Assembly (NCBI GenBank): GCA_937934275.1
Contig: CALHAM010000046.1
Location: 62,001-126,000, forward strand
DNA from: an uncultured Saprospiraceae bacterium
GTDB taxonomy: Bacteria > Bacteroidota > Bacteroidia > Chitinophagales > Saprospiraceae
Length of the DNA stretch: 64,000 nucleotides
Direction of reading: 5' to 3'
Made by a program: the position numbers and the translations under genes
Notes under the pieces: model-generated
Seen by the model: the letters and a program-made list of their open reading frames with translations, nothing else
The model's database searches: none
Told to the model about the DNA's origin: nothing
Part shown: in pieces, positions 28,819 through 38,200 of the stretch
How the letters are laid out: the number at the start of each line of letters is the position of its first letter
Position numbering within the stretch: the first letter of the stretch is position 1

Positions 28819-30510
28819 GTGCGAAAACTTCAGCTCAAAGACTTTGAACGCCACATTTCAGCGGCCACCTGGCACGCAGCAGAAGTGCTGCTGCGTGCGC
28901 AGGCGGTCAAGCGCTTGGAAGAAATTGAGCGCCATTTTTGGGTAGCCACTGTTGCAGAGGACGCGCGCCAAGTGGAGGCCGAGGTTATCATCACCCCAGG
29001 CAAAATCAAGGCCTTTGCTTGCGAGTGTTGGCCCGAGGGCCGTCGTTTGATGTGCCCCCACATTGCCGCCGCATTAGTGAAGATTCGGCAATACCTGCAG
29101 CGGAAAGCTCAGGAACGCCAGGCTCAAGCCCTAGCCGCCGAAGAGGCCCGCTCGCGTCGGCTAAACGTGGATAACATCTTGGCCAACGCCGAAGCCTGCG
29201 AATTAGCTGACTTCGTGCGCCACTATGCCGAGCGCGATGCCACTTTTGCATTGGCGCTAAAAGCCCACTTCGCCAGCAAAATCGCCGATAATAGCGAGCA
29301 ATATGCCTCCGTATTGAAGACAGCCCTGCCCAAAAACGCCCAAACGCGCGCCCTTAAACCTGCCGAAATGCGCCGCGTTCGCTTAGCTTTAGACACTCTA
29401 ATGGCTCAAGCCGACGCCGACCATCCCTTAGCGGCCTTTCGCATCAGCGCCGCAGTACTGGAGCAATTAGCCCCCTTAGCCGCCCTGGCCGAAATGCCCC
29501 AGCGCAGTGAATGGTTGCGCTACTGCCACCAAGCCTTGAAGCACCTCACCCAAGGCGAATACCTCGCTCCCGAACAACGCGAACAAGCCCAACATTTGCT
29601 CCTAGAACTCTTTACCCAAAAACCCTTCCCACGCGAGCTAATGCCCGACACCCTGAAGTTCCTGGCCCGAGCTGCTCGCGATGAGAACCATTACCGCTAC
29701 ATCCGACAACACTTCGACCAAGCTGCCTATCCCATACCCACCCCAATCTTGCTCCTCTTTGGCGCCGCCTTGGCCGAACGACAGCAGCCCACCGCGCTCC
29801 AACGCATCCTGGAAGCCCACTTTGGCGAAACAGCACGCGTAGCCGACATTTTGGAAACCCTCGCCCAAGCGGGATATCAGGAAGCTATCCTGCCCGCAGG
29901 CATCGCCCTGCTGAAAGAAGAAAAACTGCCGCTGCGCCAGCAAATAAACTTGGAAAGCCAACTCATTGCCGCCGCCGAAGCCGTCGGCGACAACAACCAA
30001 CTGACCTACCTGCTTCGCCGGCGCTTCTGCCGCCAAAACGACGCACACACGCTAGCAAACCTTCGAAAAGCCAGCGGCAGGCACTGGCCCGCCGAACGCG
30101 AACGCCTCTTAGCCGAATTGCGCGCACACAATGCTCAAGACAAAGCCGCCATGCTCCTCGCTGACGAAGGCGACCTGAACGCCCTGGCCGACCTACTGCG
30201 CGAAAACGCAGACCTAAACACTTTACAGCTCTACGAAGACCTGTTCTTTCCTCAATACACCGACTTTGTGCGCGACATTTACGTGAAGGCGCTAAGCCAA
30301 TACTTGTGCGAACACTTTGGCATCCAATCCGCCGACTACACCCGCGATTACTTGATAGCTCTCGTCCAAAAAGGCCAAAGCACCTTAGCCGCCCAAATCG
30401 CACAGACACTCATCGACGGCTTCCCAGAGAGGGCCTACCTGCCCGAGAAACTATCCGAAGCTTTCCCCAAAAACCAACGCCCAACCTTCATTTTACCTAC
30501 CCCCGCCTAA
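28819..30510 (+). CDS. SWIM zinc finger protein, long helical C-terminal region
   Basis: AFACECWPEGRRLMCPHIAAALVKI = SWIM CxC...CxH. A GTG start (VRKLQLKDFERHISAATWHAAEVLL) is preferred over track ATG 28702, because a TATATTTG box lies at 28762-28769. Confidence 0.75.
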   Translation: MRKLQLKDFERHISAATWHAAEVLLRAQAVKRLEEIERHFWVATVAEDARQVEAEVIITPGKIKAFACECWPEGRRLMCPHIAAALVKIRQYLQRKAQERQAQALAAEEARSRRLNVDNILANAEACELADFVRHYAERDATFALALKAHFASKIADNSEQYASVLKTALPKNAQTRALKPAEMRRVRLALDTLMAQADADHPLAAFRISAAVLEQLAPLAALAEMPQRSEWLRYCHQALKHLTQGEYLAPEQREQAQHLLLELFTQKPFPRELMPDTLKFLARAARDENHYRYIRQHFDQAAYPIPTPILLLFGAALAERQQPTALQRILEAHFGETARVADILETLAQAGYQEAILPAGIALLKEEKLPLRQQINLESQLIAAAEAVGDNNQLTYLLRRRFCRQNDAHTLANLRKASGRHWPAERERLLAELRAHNAQDKAAMLLADEGDLNALADLLRENADLNTLQLYEDLFFPQYTDFVRDIYVKALSQYLCEHFGIQSADYTRDYLIALVQKGQSTLAAQIAQTLIDGFPERAYLPEKLSEAFPKNQRPTFILPTPA

Positions 30511-30513
30511 CGC

Positions 30514-30984
30514 ATGAAAGTAGAAGTGTGGGCCATTGGAGAAACCTCTGACGCCTATCTGCAGACCGGCATCCACCTATACGAAAAGCGCTTGACCCAC
30601 TACCTGCCCTTCGCCTGGCAAACCTTGCCCACGCCTAAAAGCAAAAACAACGACCCTCAACACCTCAAACAGCGAGAGGGGCAAGCCGTCTTAGAAAAAC
30701 TTCGCCCCGACGACTACCTGGTTCTCCTCGATGAGCGCGGCCAGCAATTCAGCTCCATCGAGCTGGCCCAATGGCTCCAGCAGCGCCTGAACGCTCCTGC
30801 CCGGCGCCTCCTCTTTCTCATCGGCGGCGCCTACGGCTTTTCGCCCGACCTTTACGCCCGCGCCAACGCGCAGATCTCGCTCAGCCGCCTGACGTTTTCC
30901 CACCAAATGGCACGCCTCTTCCTGCTCGAGCAGCTCTACCGCGCCATGACCATCCTTCGAAACGAACCTTATCACAACGAGTGA
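30514..30984 (+). CDS. rlmH: 23S rRNA (pseudouridine1915-N3)-methyltransferase
   Basis: MKVEVWAIGET...YLVLLDERGQQFSSIELAQWL...FLIGGAYGFSPDLYARANAQISLSRLTFSHQMARLFLLEQLYRAMTILRNEPYHNE. Confidence 0.96.
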   Translation: MKVEVWAIGETSDAYLQTGIHLYEKRLTHYLPFAWQTLPTPKSKNNDPQHLKQREGQAVLEKLRPDDYLVLLDERGQQFSSIELAQWLQQRLNAPARRLLFLIGGAYGFSPDLYARANAQISLSRLTFSHQMARLFLLEQLYRAMTILRNEPYHNE

Positions 30985-30986
30985 AC

Positions 30987-31607
30987 ATGCCTATTACCTA
31001 CTTAATTATTGGCGCTACTGTAGCCGTATCGCTGTGGGCGTTCAACACTCCTGCCGTCTTTGCCCGCCTCAAACATTGGCCTTACGCCGAAGCCCAACGC
31101 GGCGAATATTACCGCCTGCTCACCGGCGGCTTCTTGCACGCCAACTACATGCACCTGCTGTTCAACATGATTACCTTGTACTTCTTTGGCGGCCAAGTGG
31201 AGGGCTGGTTTAGTGCACTCTTTGCAGGCGTAGGGCCGCTGCTATATTTGGTTTTCTACCTCATGGCCATCGTGGCCGCTTCGCTGGCGACGTACTATCG
31301 CTACCAGCGCGCGCCCTATTTTGCCAGCATTGGCGCCTCAGGAGCCACTTCGGCTGTGCTCTTCGCCGCCATACTCTTGTCGCCTACGCTCTCGCTCTAC
31401 CTAATGTTTATTCCTATACCCATACCCGGCGTCGTGTTCGGCGTCTTTTACCTGTGGTATTCCTCCTACGCCGCCCGACACAGCAGCGATAACATTGACC
31501 ACCTGGCACACTTCTACGGAGCCGTTTTTGGCTTTGTTTTTCCCATTTTCTTAAAACCCAAACTACTGCTGCTCTTTTTCCAGCAGCTGGCCCACTGGCT
31601 AGGGTGA
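30987..31607 (+). CDS. rhomboid family intramembrane serine protease
   Basis: ATG 30987 (MPITYLIIGATVAVSLWAF); HANYMHLLFNMITLYFFG; FASIGASGATSAV (catalytic GxSG); DHLAHFYGAVFGF (catalytic His). Confidence 0.92.
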   Translation: MPITYLIIGATVAVSLWAFNTPAVFARLKHWPYAEAQRGEYYRLLTGGFLHANYMHLLFNMITLYFFGGQVEGWFSALFAGVGPLLYLVFYLMAIVAASLATYYRYQRAPYFASIGASGATSAVLFAAILLSPTLSLYLMFIPIPIPGVVFGVFYLWYSSYAARHSSDNIDHLAHFYGAVFGFVFPIFLKPKLLLLFFQQLAHWLG

Positions 31608-31615
31608 GCGCTTAC

Positions 31616-32665
31616 CTAATGGCGCAAAATTGCCTCAATATCTTGGACCAACCTTCGGCCGCTTTCCGAGAGGCGTCTGAGTACCTGCGGATTTTCCTTG
31701 GAGGCCATCAGTAGGGCAAAGTTGTCGGCCAGCACCTCTTCGGGGTGAATGATGTACGTCGTGTTATCGCCGATTTGGCGATAGAAGTCCGGTATTTGCT
31801 CCAAATTCAGGGTGCTGCTTAGGCCGTCTTCCTGCGTGCGCACGTACCAACGCCCGTCGGCTTGAGGGAGGACTTCGAAGAGGCGAAACTCCAAGTGAGC
31901 GAAAAACAGGCGTTTGAGCGGTGAGTAACCCGGCTCGTTAGCGTAAAGGATGGGAATGGCCTCTATGGTGTGGCTCGGAGTTTTAAGGGTAATTTTTTGG
32001 GCGAAATTCACGGCGTCAGGGTTATGCAGCAGGCGCTCAGCCAGGAGAGGCGGAATTTCTAAGCGCTCTAACCCGATAGGTTCAAAGCCGATGCGCCGGT
32101 ATAGGCGGATGCGCTTGCTGGGATGCGAGCGCGAGTAGAGGTGAAATAGCTCGTGAAACAGGGTATTGAGAAAATCCTGCCGACGGCGCAACTGAAGCAC
32201 ATCTTCGGGAATGACGATGGCATTTTGGCGCGTGTAATAGACCGAAGGGCCGTAGGGTCTGCCCTTGATTTTGACGAGCAAGAGCGTATCAGGGAATACC
32301 TCGAGAGCGGCCTTCTGAGCTGTCTGCCACATTTGCTGCAGCACTTCGCTCACAAAGGCCACTTCGTCAGGAGTGAAGGAGGCGGCGTCGCGGCGCAAGT
32401 AGTCCTCAAAATAGGGCAATAGGTTGGCGCGATTTTGGCCAGGGCGCAACGGCTGCTTCATTTGAATAGACATTTCCACGGCGGTAACGCGCTCAAAGAA
32501 GTGGTCTATGGTGTCCAGCACGAGCACCGGCGCCGCCTGAGTGCTATCGAGCAAGCGCACCACACACTTATCGCCCAACACAAGGATGGAGGCCGCTGCA
32601 GGAGGTTGGGCCTGGCAACGCCAAACGCCCAAGAGCAAGAGAAGTAGGAAGATAATTTTGGGCAT
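31616..32665 (-). CDS. exported hypothetical protein with HExxH metallopeptidase-like motif
   Basis: Signal peptide; QDFLNTLFHELFHLYSRSHP contains HELFH. Confidence 0.65.
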   Translation of the reverse strand: MPKIIFLLLLLLGVWRCQAQPPAAASILVLGDKCVVRLLDSTQAAPVLVLDTIDHFFERVTAVEMSIQMKQPLRPGQNRANLLPYFEDYLRRDAASFTPDEVAFVSEVLQQMWQTAQKAALEVFPDTLLLVKIKGRPYGPSVYYTRQNAIVIPEDVLQLRRRQDFLNTLFHELFHLYSRSHPSKRIRLYRRIGFEPIGLERLEIPPLLAERLLHNPDAVNFAQKITLKTPSHTIEAIPILYANEPGYSPLKRLFFAHLEFRLFEVLPQADGRWYVRTQEDGLSSTLNLEQIPDFYRQIGDNTTYIIHPEEVLADNFALLMASKENPQVLRRLSESGRRLVQDIEAILRH

Positions 32666-32677
32666 AGATAGTGCAGG

Positions 32678-33409
32678 CTATGCGTGAATGGAAAAGCGCT
32701 GTTTTAATTCCTCGACAACGAGGGGGACACCCTGAGTGGCCGGTTGAGCGGCGACTTTCAGATTTCTCAGGCGTTGCATTTCCCAGTTGGTTTGCGGTTG
32801 AGGGTCTATGTAGTAGCAGGGAATTTCCTCAGAAGCGTAATAGGCCATCGAGGCTGCCGGATAAACGGCCAAGGACGTGCCTACGACAATGAAAACATCG
32901 GCCTGACTCGTCAGTTGGGCGGCCTCGGGCAGTCGAGGCACCTCTTCGCCAAACCACACAATGTGCGGGCGCAGCTGATGTCCGCGCTCACACAAATCCC
33001 CCAGATGCAGATCGCCATCCCAAGAGTAAACGAGCTCTGGGTAGCAGGTGGAGCGCACCTTGCGCAGCTCACCGTGTAAGTGCAACACCCGCGTACTGCC
33101 GGCGCGCTCGTGCAGGTCGTCCACGTTCTGCGTGATGATGTGCACCTCCTCGAAGTATTCCTCCAATTCGACCAAAGCGTAATGTGCCGCGTTAGGCTCG
33201 GCTTGAAGTAATTGGCGACGGCGCGCGTTGTAAAAATCCAGGACTCGCTGCGGATTGCGCTGCCAAGCTTCGGGGGTAGCCACCTCTTCTATGCGGTATT
33301 TGGCCCAAATGCCTTCCGGATCCCGAAAGGTGGACAGGCCGCTTTCCGCCGATATGCCGGCTCCAGTGAACACTACAATGCGTTGGGCAACTTTTTTATT
33401 TTTAGGCAT
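32678..33409 (-). CDS. NAD-dependent protein deacylase, Sir2 family
   Basis: VFTGAGISAESGLSTFRDPEGIW...IITQNVDDLHERAGS...LHLHGEL...RPHIVWFGE...VVGTSLAVYPAA. The Y-x-x-R (YNAR) motif suggests class III. Confidence 0.94.
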   Translation of the reverse strand: MPKNKKVAQRIVVFTGAGISAESGLSTFRDPEGIWAKYRIEEVATPEAWQRNPQRVLDFYNARRRQLLQAEPNAAHYALVELEEYFEEVHIITQNVDDLHERAGSTRVLHLHGELRKVRSTCYPELVYSWDGDLHLGDLCERGHQLRPHIVWFGEEVPRLPEAAQLTSQADVFIVVGTSLAVYPAASMAYYASEEIPCYYIDPQPQTNWEMQRLRNLKVAAQPATQGVPLVVEELKQRFSIHA

Positions 33410-34039
33410 AGGGCCAACTGCACTTTAAGGCGTCAAAAATCGGCTATAAAGACAATACCGCCCAACTTTTGCCATCGAAACCCAAAAACTCAGCGCCAAG
33501 CGAGCTACTCTTCTTGCGGAAAGAACGGCAACGCCGGCGGCTTTTGCCTCGAGCCTCCCTGCAACGGCTTAGAAAATTGAGCCACAAAGAAGGGTGGCCT
33601 GCAGAAGAAGACCCAACGATTTCATGGAAAAGACATGCCTGCGAAGAGTGTTATTTTGCGCAACTGCTCTCATCGGATGCATCTGCCCCACGGAAGAGCC
33701 TGAATGAGTTAAGCGGTTGTGAACAGGAGCAGCACCCGGGATGCAGTGCTTATCCTCATCGCGAAGCCTACACCGCAATAAGCCATTTTAAGCGAGTAAT
33801 TGTGCCGTGCCTAACCAGCCTACTCGTGCCTCAGCCCTATCGCACAAGTATTCTTCAGGAGCAATGAAAGTGCGAACTTCTATAAGCCAAAAGAAGGCTA
33901 AACAGTGGTTGTGGTAGGGACAGGGCCATCCGAGCACGCCATCGTTGCTTTTGCTCCTTCTGCCACTAAGACAACGCTACTTTCTTCCTCTTTTATAACA
34001 AGTAGATAATTGCAAATCCTTTATCTTTTTTAGGCGGCT

Positions 34040-34201
34040 TTATGTAAGGAGAAATACCGCCGCAATAGCCATTACAAATGAAAACCAAGGCATGGAAATC
34101 TCATTGTCGTTTTTCCACTGATAAATAATCATGTATGACAAATGAGCAACTGCCAACACTAAACAAGTAATAGCAAGGATTTTCGGTATTTTTGTGTACA
34201 T
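34040..34201 (-). CDS. 53-aa membrane protein, not in the ORF track (below length cutoff)
   Basis: MYTKIPKILAITCLVLAVAHLSYMIIYQWKNDNEISMPWFSFVMAIAAVFLLT*; two hydrophobic helices, lysine-rich N-terminus. Confidence 0.55.
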   Translation of the reverse strand: MYTKIPKILAITCLVLAVAHLSYMIIYQWKNDNEISMPWFSFVMAIAAVFLLT

Positions 34202-34241
34202 AATTTATAACCTTGAGATTTGTTAAGAACTGTTATGCCTT

Positions 34242-34278
34242 AAAGTTAGGCGGCAACTTCAAGTTATCGCCTAACTTT
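34242..34278. repeat. near-perfect 37-bp palindrome
   Basis: AAAGTTAGGCGgcAACTTcAAGTTatCGCCTAACTTT: 11-bp outer arms, 2x2 mismatch, 5-bp inner arms. Confidence 0.85.
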
Positions 34279-34495
34279 CATTTCAGCCGTTTTTGCCTTC
34301 GGCTCGCATGTCACTTTCGTTAGCGTGGCATATCCTACGGGCAAGCAACTAACACTTTAACAAAGAGCATAAATTCATCGACCTTAAAAGAACTTAAACA
34401 GGTACAAAAACTATCCAATTTTGTTAGAAATTGCTATCTATTTCCTTATGAACCATTGTAAGTAAAAAGACATTGTCAATAAATGTTCTTTGCGC

Positions 34496-35152
34496 TTATT
34501 GTAGGGTGGTCCCCAATCCTCCCACAATTCGCAATCGCTCAAATTTGCCTTCCGTGATACGCACGATAGTGGGCGGCTCTGTGCGAGTGGCTACAAAGAT
34601 CTGGTTGTAAAGTGTCGCGGAGAAACTTCCATCGGCGAGGTATTCCACACCTGAGTCACCTTGTACTTTTTCCAGTTTGGTGAAAGTAATCGTCATATCT
34701 GTGCCTTTATTGACGGGATGCGTATTGGCGGTAAACATCGTTTCGCCACCGCCATTTACAGTAGCGTATCTTGACATAGAGGCAGTACAATTGTTAGACA
34801 AGGAATACGTGCCGGGTTCAAATTTGAAATCTTTTATGTTGAATTTCAGGAGGCCGCGATGTGGTCTTTCCGGCACATCTCCATACAAGTCCAGCGACAG
34901 TGTCTGACTGCCTTGCGTGTAGATGCCAATATGTTCGTCCGTGTCTCCGCCTTTAGTTTTGTTCGTACGCACGAGGGTATCGTTCAGCCTGAAGGATAAC
35001 TTGGTTTCGTCTTCTTCTGAGTCTTTGTCCTCAGGAGCTGCTGTGTTCTCGATAGCCTCTGCTGCAGCAGTGTTATTCTTTTTATTTGAGTCTGCAGAGT
35101 TGCAAGAAAAAACCACGAGGGCAACGAAAAGAAATAGCATGGTGAACTTCAT
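34496..35152 (-). CDS. hypothetical lipoprotein
   Basis: MKFTMLFLFVALVVFSCNSADSNKKN lipobox (VFSC); acidic linker then globular domain. Confidence 0.75.
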   Translation of the reverse strand: MKFTMLFLFVALVVFSCNSADSNKKNNTAAAEAIENTAAPEDKDSEEDETKLSFRLNDTLVRTNKTKGGDTDEHIGIYTQGSQTLSLDLYGDVPERPHRGLLKFNIKDFKFEPGTYSLSNNCTASMSRYATVNGGGETMFTANTHPVNKGTDMTITFTKLEKVQGDSGVEYLADGSFSATLYNQIFVATRTEPPTIVRITEGKFERLRIVGGLGTTLQ

Positions 35153-35265
35153 AAACGGCTATTTTAAATGAGTTAATCACATCATAATAAGTAATAGAAA
35201 GAGAATCATTCCTCTGAGACCTTACAGAGAGGTCAGGAATTTCCGCGAGAGGTAGTCGCAGCTCC

Positions 35266-38200
35266 TTATCGGACATTCACTCGAGCCGCCTCAGCTTTTT
35301 CCCACATTTGGATATAGTCCTCAGCAGAGTTGAACAGCGGCCTCAGTTGTTGAGGGCTTAGGCCCACGTTTTTACAGTCTTGTAGAAAATCGGGAATAAG
35401 CCCATAATGGGCCAACCCATCCATGTTATAATCCCATTCGCGGTTGCCGGCTTTGCAGCGTTTGAGGGGTTCATTTTTTGTGCTGCCGGTCATGCGCTTC
35501 CAGCTATTCCAAACATTGCTCAGGTAGTAATAGTTTTCTTTCAGCCAATCGTCGTTGTGCCACCGAGCATCGGATAGCTGTTGTGGTGTAATACCGTTTT
35601 TCACACAATACCCTGCTAAGCGCTCATGGGTGGTGGAGCCTCCGGCGAATACGAAAGCGGCTGCTTGGTCGTATGTCATATTCATACCATCTATGTAATT
35701 TTTAATACGCCCCTGACGGGTAACGTAAGCACTGAGTGGAGCATTGCGAGAGTCTGTAGAAACAAGATGATAATAAGCCACTGCGTGCCATGCATCTTCT
35801 TCTGTGTCGTGCACGCCTGCTTCTGTAAAAAGATTGAAGTGATAAAAAGAGATGGGTGTGGAGTAACGAACGGCATCGCTCTGCGCCCATTTTTGCTGTT
35901 CGCGAAGTTGTATTTTTAAAGAGGCTAACGGCTCATCCTTGAGGCGATAGGCTGCCCAAGGACCGAAGCGGGGCGCAATGAAATCGTTAAAACCTCTATC
36001 CGTAGATAGGGCTACACCTCTGCCGCTCATTTTGTGTAGTGAGTACAGATACATCTGGCACCAGGTCTTGGAAGAGCCGTCACAATCATTGGCTACCCGG
36101 TTTTCAGGATGGGCATAGGTTTTCTTGCGATAAGGAAAGGCGAGCACACCTACGGTGCCTCCGCTCCGAGCAATCCTATCGTAATTTTCTGAAGAGAGCA
36201 TGCCTTCGTGGGTGAGATTTCCCATGACGGCGGTGCCAAAGAGCCTTACTTTTTCCTCATCTGACCCTTGAAAACGAGCAGCATAGCTGGGTTTAAAACT
36301 TAACTCTCTGGGGTCAGTGTGCGAGGATATCACAGGATAGCGATAAGACTCTGCCAAGGTAAATATCCGATCGGCCGATGCCTTTGAAGAATGTTCCATG
36401 TCAATAATGAAGCCTTTGCGCATGAGCTCGCGAAACATCATTTCGCCTTTTTGGGTCAGCCCGGTGGCACACATGGTAGAATTGACCGTGCTAAAAGTGC
36501 AGCCAATGCAGCGGCCGGTGCAGTTAGACTGTCCACTAAAAATTCTGCCAAAGGCTTCAGAAGTATTGCCGAGGATAGTCTTTAGGATACTCTCATCTAA
36601 TAAAAGATTAAAGGCAATACCTTGATTGTACCCATCGGTTAATTCGTACGGTTTGTTGTGGAAGGCATGATTGATAAGGGCAAACTCATACCTAAACTGC
36701 GCTGTACCTCCGAAAACACCATTGATGTAGTGCATGGGTGTAACTTGCCGAATGCCTAAGTTGTAATAGTAAGTGAGCTTATCCCTCATCATTCGGGTGG
36801 CTTCATCCATATTATCGGGTAGGGTTACTAATGGTTTGGAAGGTGGCATGGGATAATTGTCTTGCCATACGTAGTCATTATCCTTGAAATTCCCGAAATT
36901 ATCCATCTCAACCCCAAGCACTACGGCTAATTTTCCAGAGAGGATAATTTCACGCGCTTTTCTTGGAGAGTCTGCAATTTCCATCCAAGAGGAGTTCTGG
37001 GCAACGATGCGCTTCATCTCTTCAATTTGTTGGAGGGCAGCACTTTCGTCATCAATGGGAGCGTCTGGCCTAGCCCCCAATCCGAAGGCCCGGGTAGCCC
37101 AATACATATTTGTAACGCCCAGCGCACAGATGAGCCTCAGTCCGCCTTCGTAGGCTCGTTTTATCCAAGCTACGTGTTGCTGTTGGTGGAATTTAGAGTT
37201 GAAGCGCGGAAAGCCCACAAAATCTGGGAAGCCGTGCATGTGGTGCGGATCCACCTGGGTAACCAGAATGTTATTAGTAACCCCAGCACCCAAATCGGAG
37301 TGCATGGATATGCATTTGTCGCGCGAAAATTCTACGGCCATATCGCCGCTCGCGGCACCTACGATAGTCTTACCGCCAAAACCGAGGTTGTTTGTAGGAT
37401 GTGTATGGGTGTCGGCAAAGCCCCAAACCGGTTTATCAATATCATAGGAGGTCTCTCCAACGCGGATTACCTCAAGAGGAGCACCTGTGAATCGAAAATC
37501 ATCCACATTGATGTGGCCATCGGCGGCATCGTCAATAATTCGAATACGGAAGGTTTTACCTATAGCTTCTTGAGGCAGCTCCCATTGAAAGCGCTCGAGT
37601 TCTTCAGAGGCTTTTGCAGGAAAGGCCACTTTGATGATTTGATATTCTCCATCCGCAGAGTTGGCATTGAGGCCTGCTTGAGTGAAATAAGCCAGGTTTT
37701 CTCCCGTCATGAGCATGACTTTATTCCCCGGAAGAGCATCGTACTCCGACTTTTTCATCAGCAGTTCTATCCGAACTTGCCTGGGCTTTTTGCTTCCCCC
37801 TACTAAGCCAGAAATGTAGCGTTTGGTAAGTTTGAATGGCTCGGATACCAAACTGCCGACCGGTGTTTCGCCCTGGCCTTCTGAGGTGCCGACCCAATAG
37901 TTCCCTTTTATGCCAATCGGATAAGGCATGCCCTTCCAGTAGTCTCCGCCGATGCCTCCGTTAGACAGGCTCATCCTGCGAAGCACTCGGTCCGTGAGTA
38001 CGATTTCTCCTTGTACAGGTTGATTGTCAAAAGCATTGCCGCGCATCGGCGTCCATCCCAATAATCCCCTCTCAAAGCTCCAATTTTCGAACTCCGTATC
38101 GTTTCTTATTCTACCCACGTCCCGTATTGCATTGACATCTTGAGGCACATAAGGCGGATTGGCAGCTACCTCTGAAGGATTGGAGGTAGTGGAAACTGGG

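Noticed and set aside
30771-30986. N-terminal extension of the rhomboid ORF
   Set aside because: Overlaps rlmH in another frame; ATG 30987 gives a normal rhomboid N-terminus.
33469-33867. 132-aa + strand ORF in the AT-richer gap
   Set aside because: Low-quality composition, no recognisable domain or signal; likely spurious.
34242-34325. Calling this a true integron attC site
   Set aside because: Core boxes are in the reverse order, the second candidate box (GTTAGCG) breaks consensus and no integrase is visible; kept only as an attC-like or palindromic observation.
36391-37806. Several + strand ORFs inside the M19-like gene
   Set aside because: Antisense shadow ORFs; the minus-strand frame has coherent motifs across the whole length.
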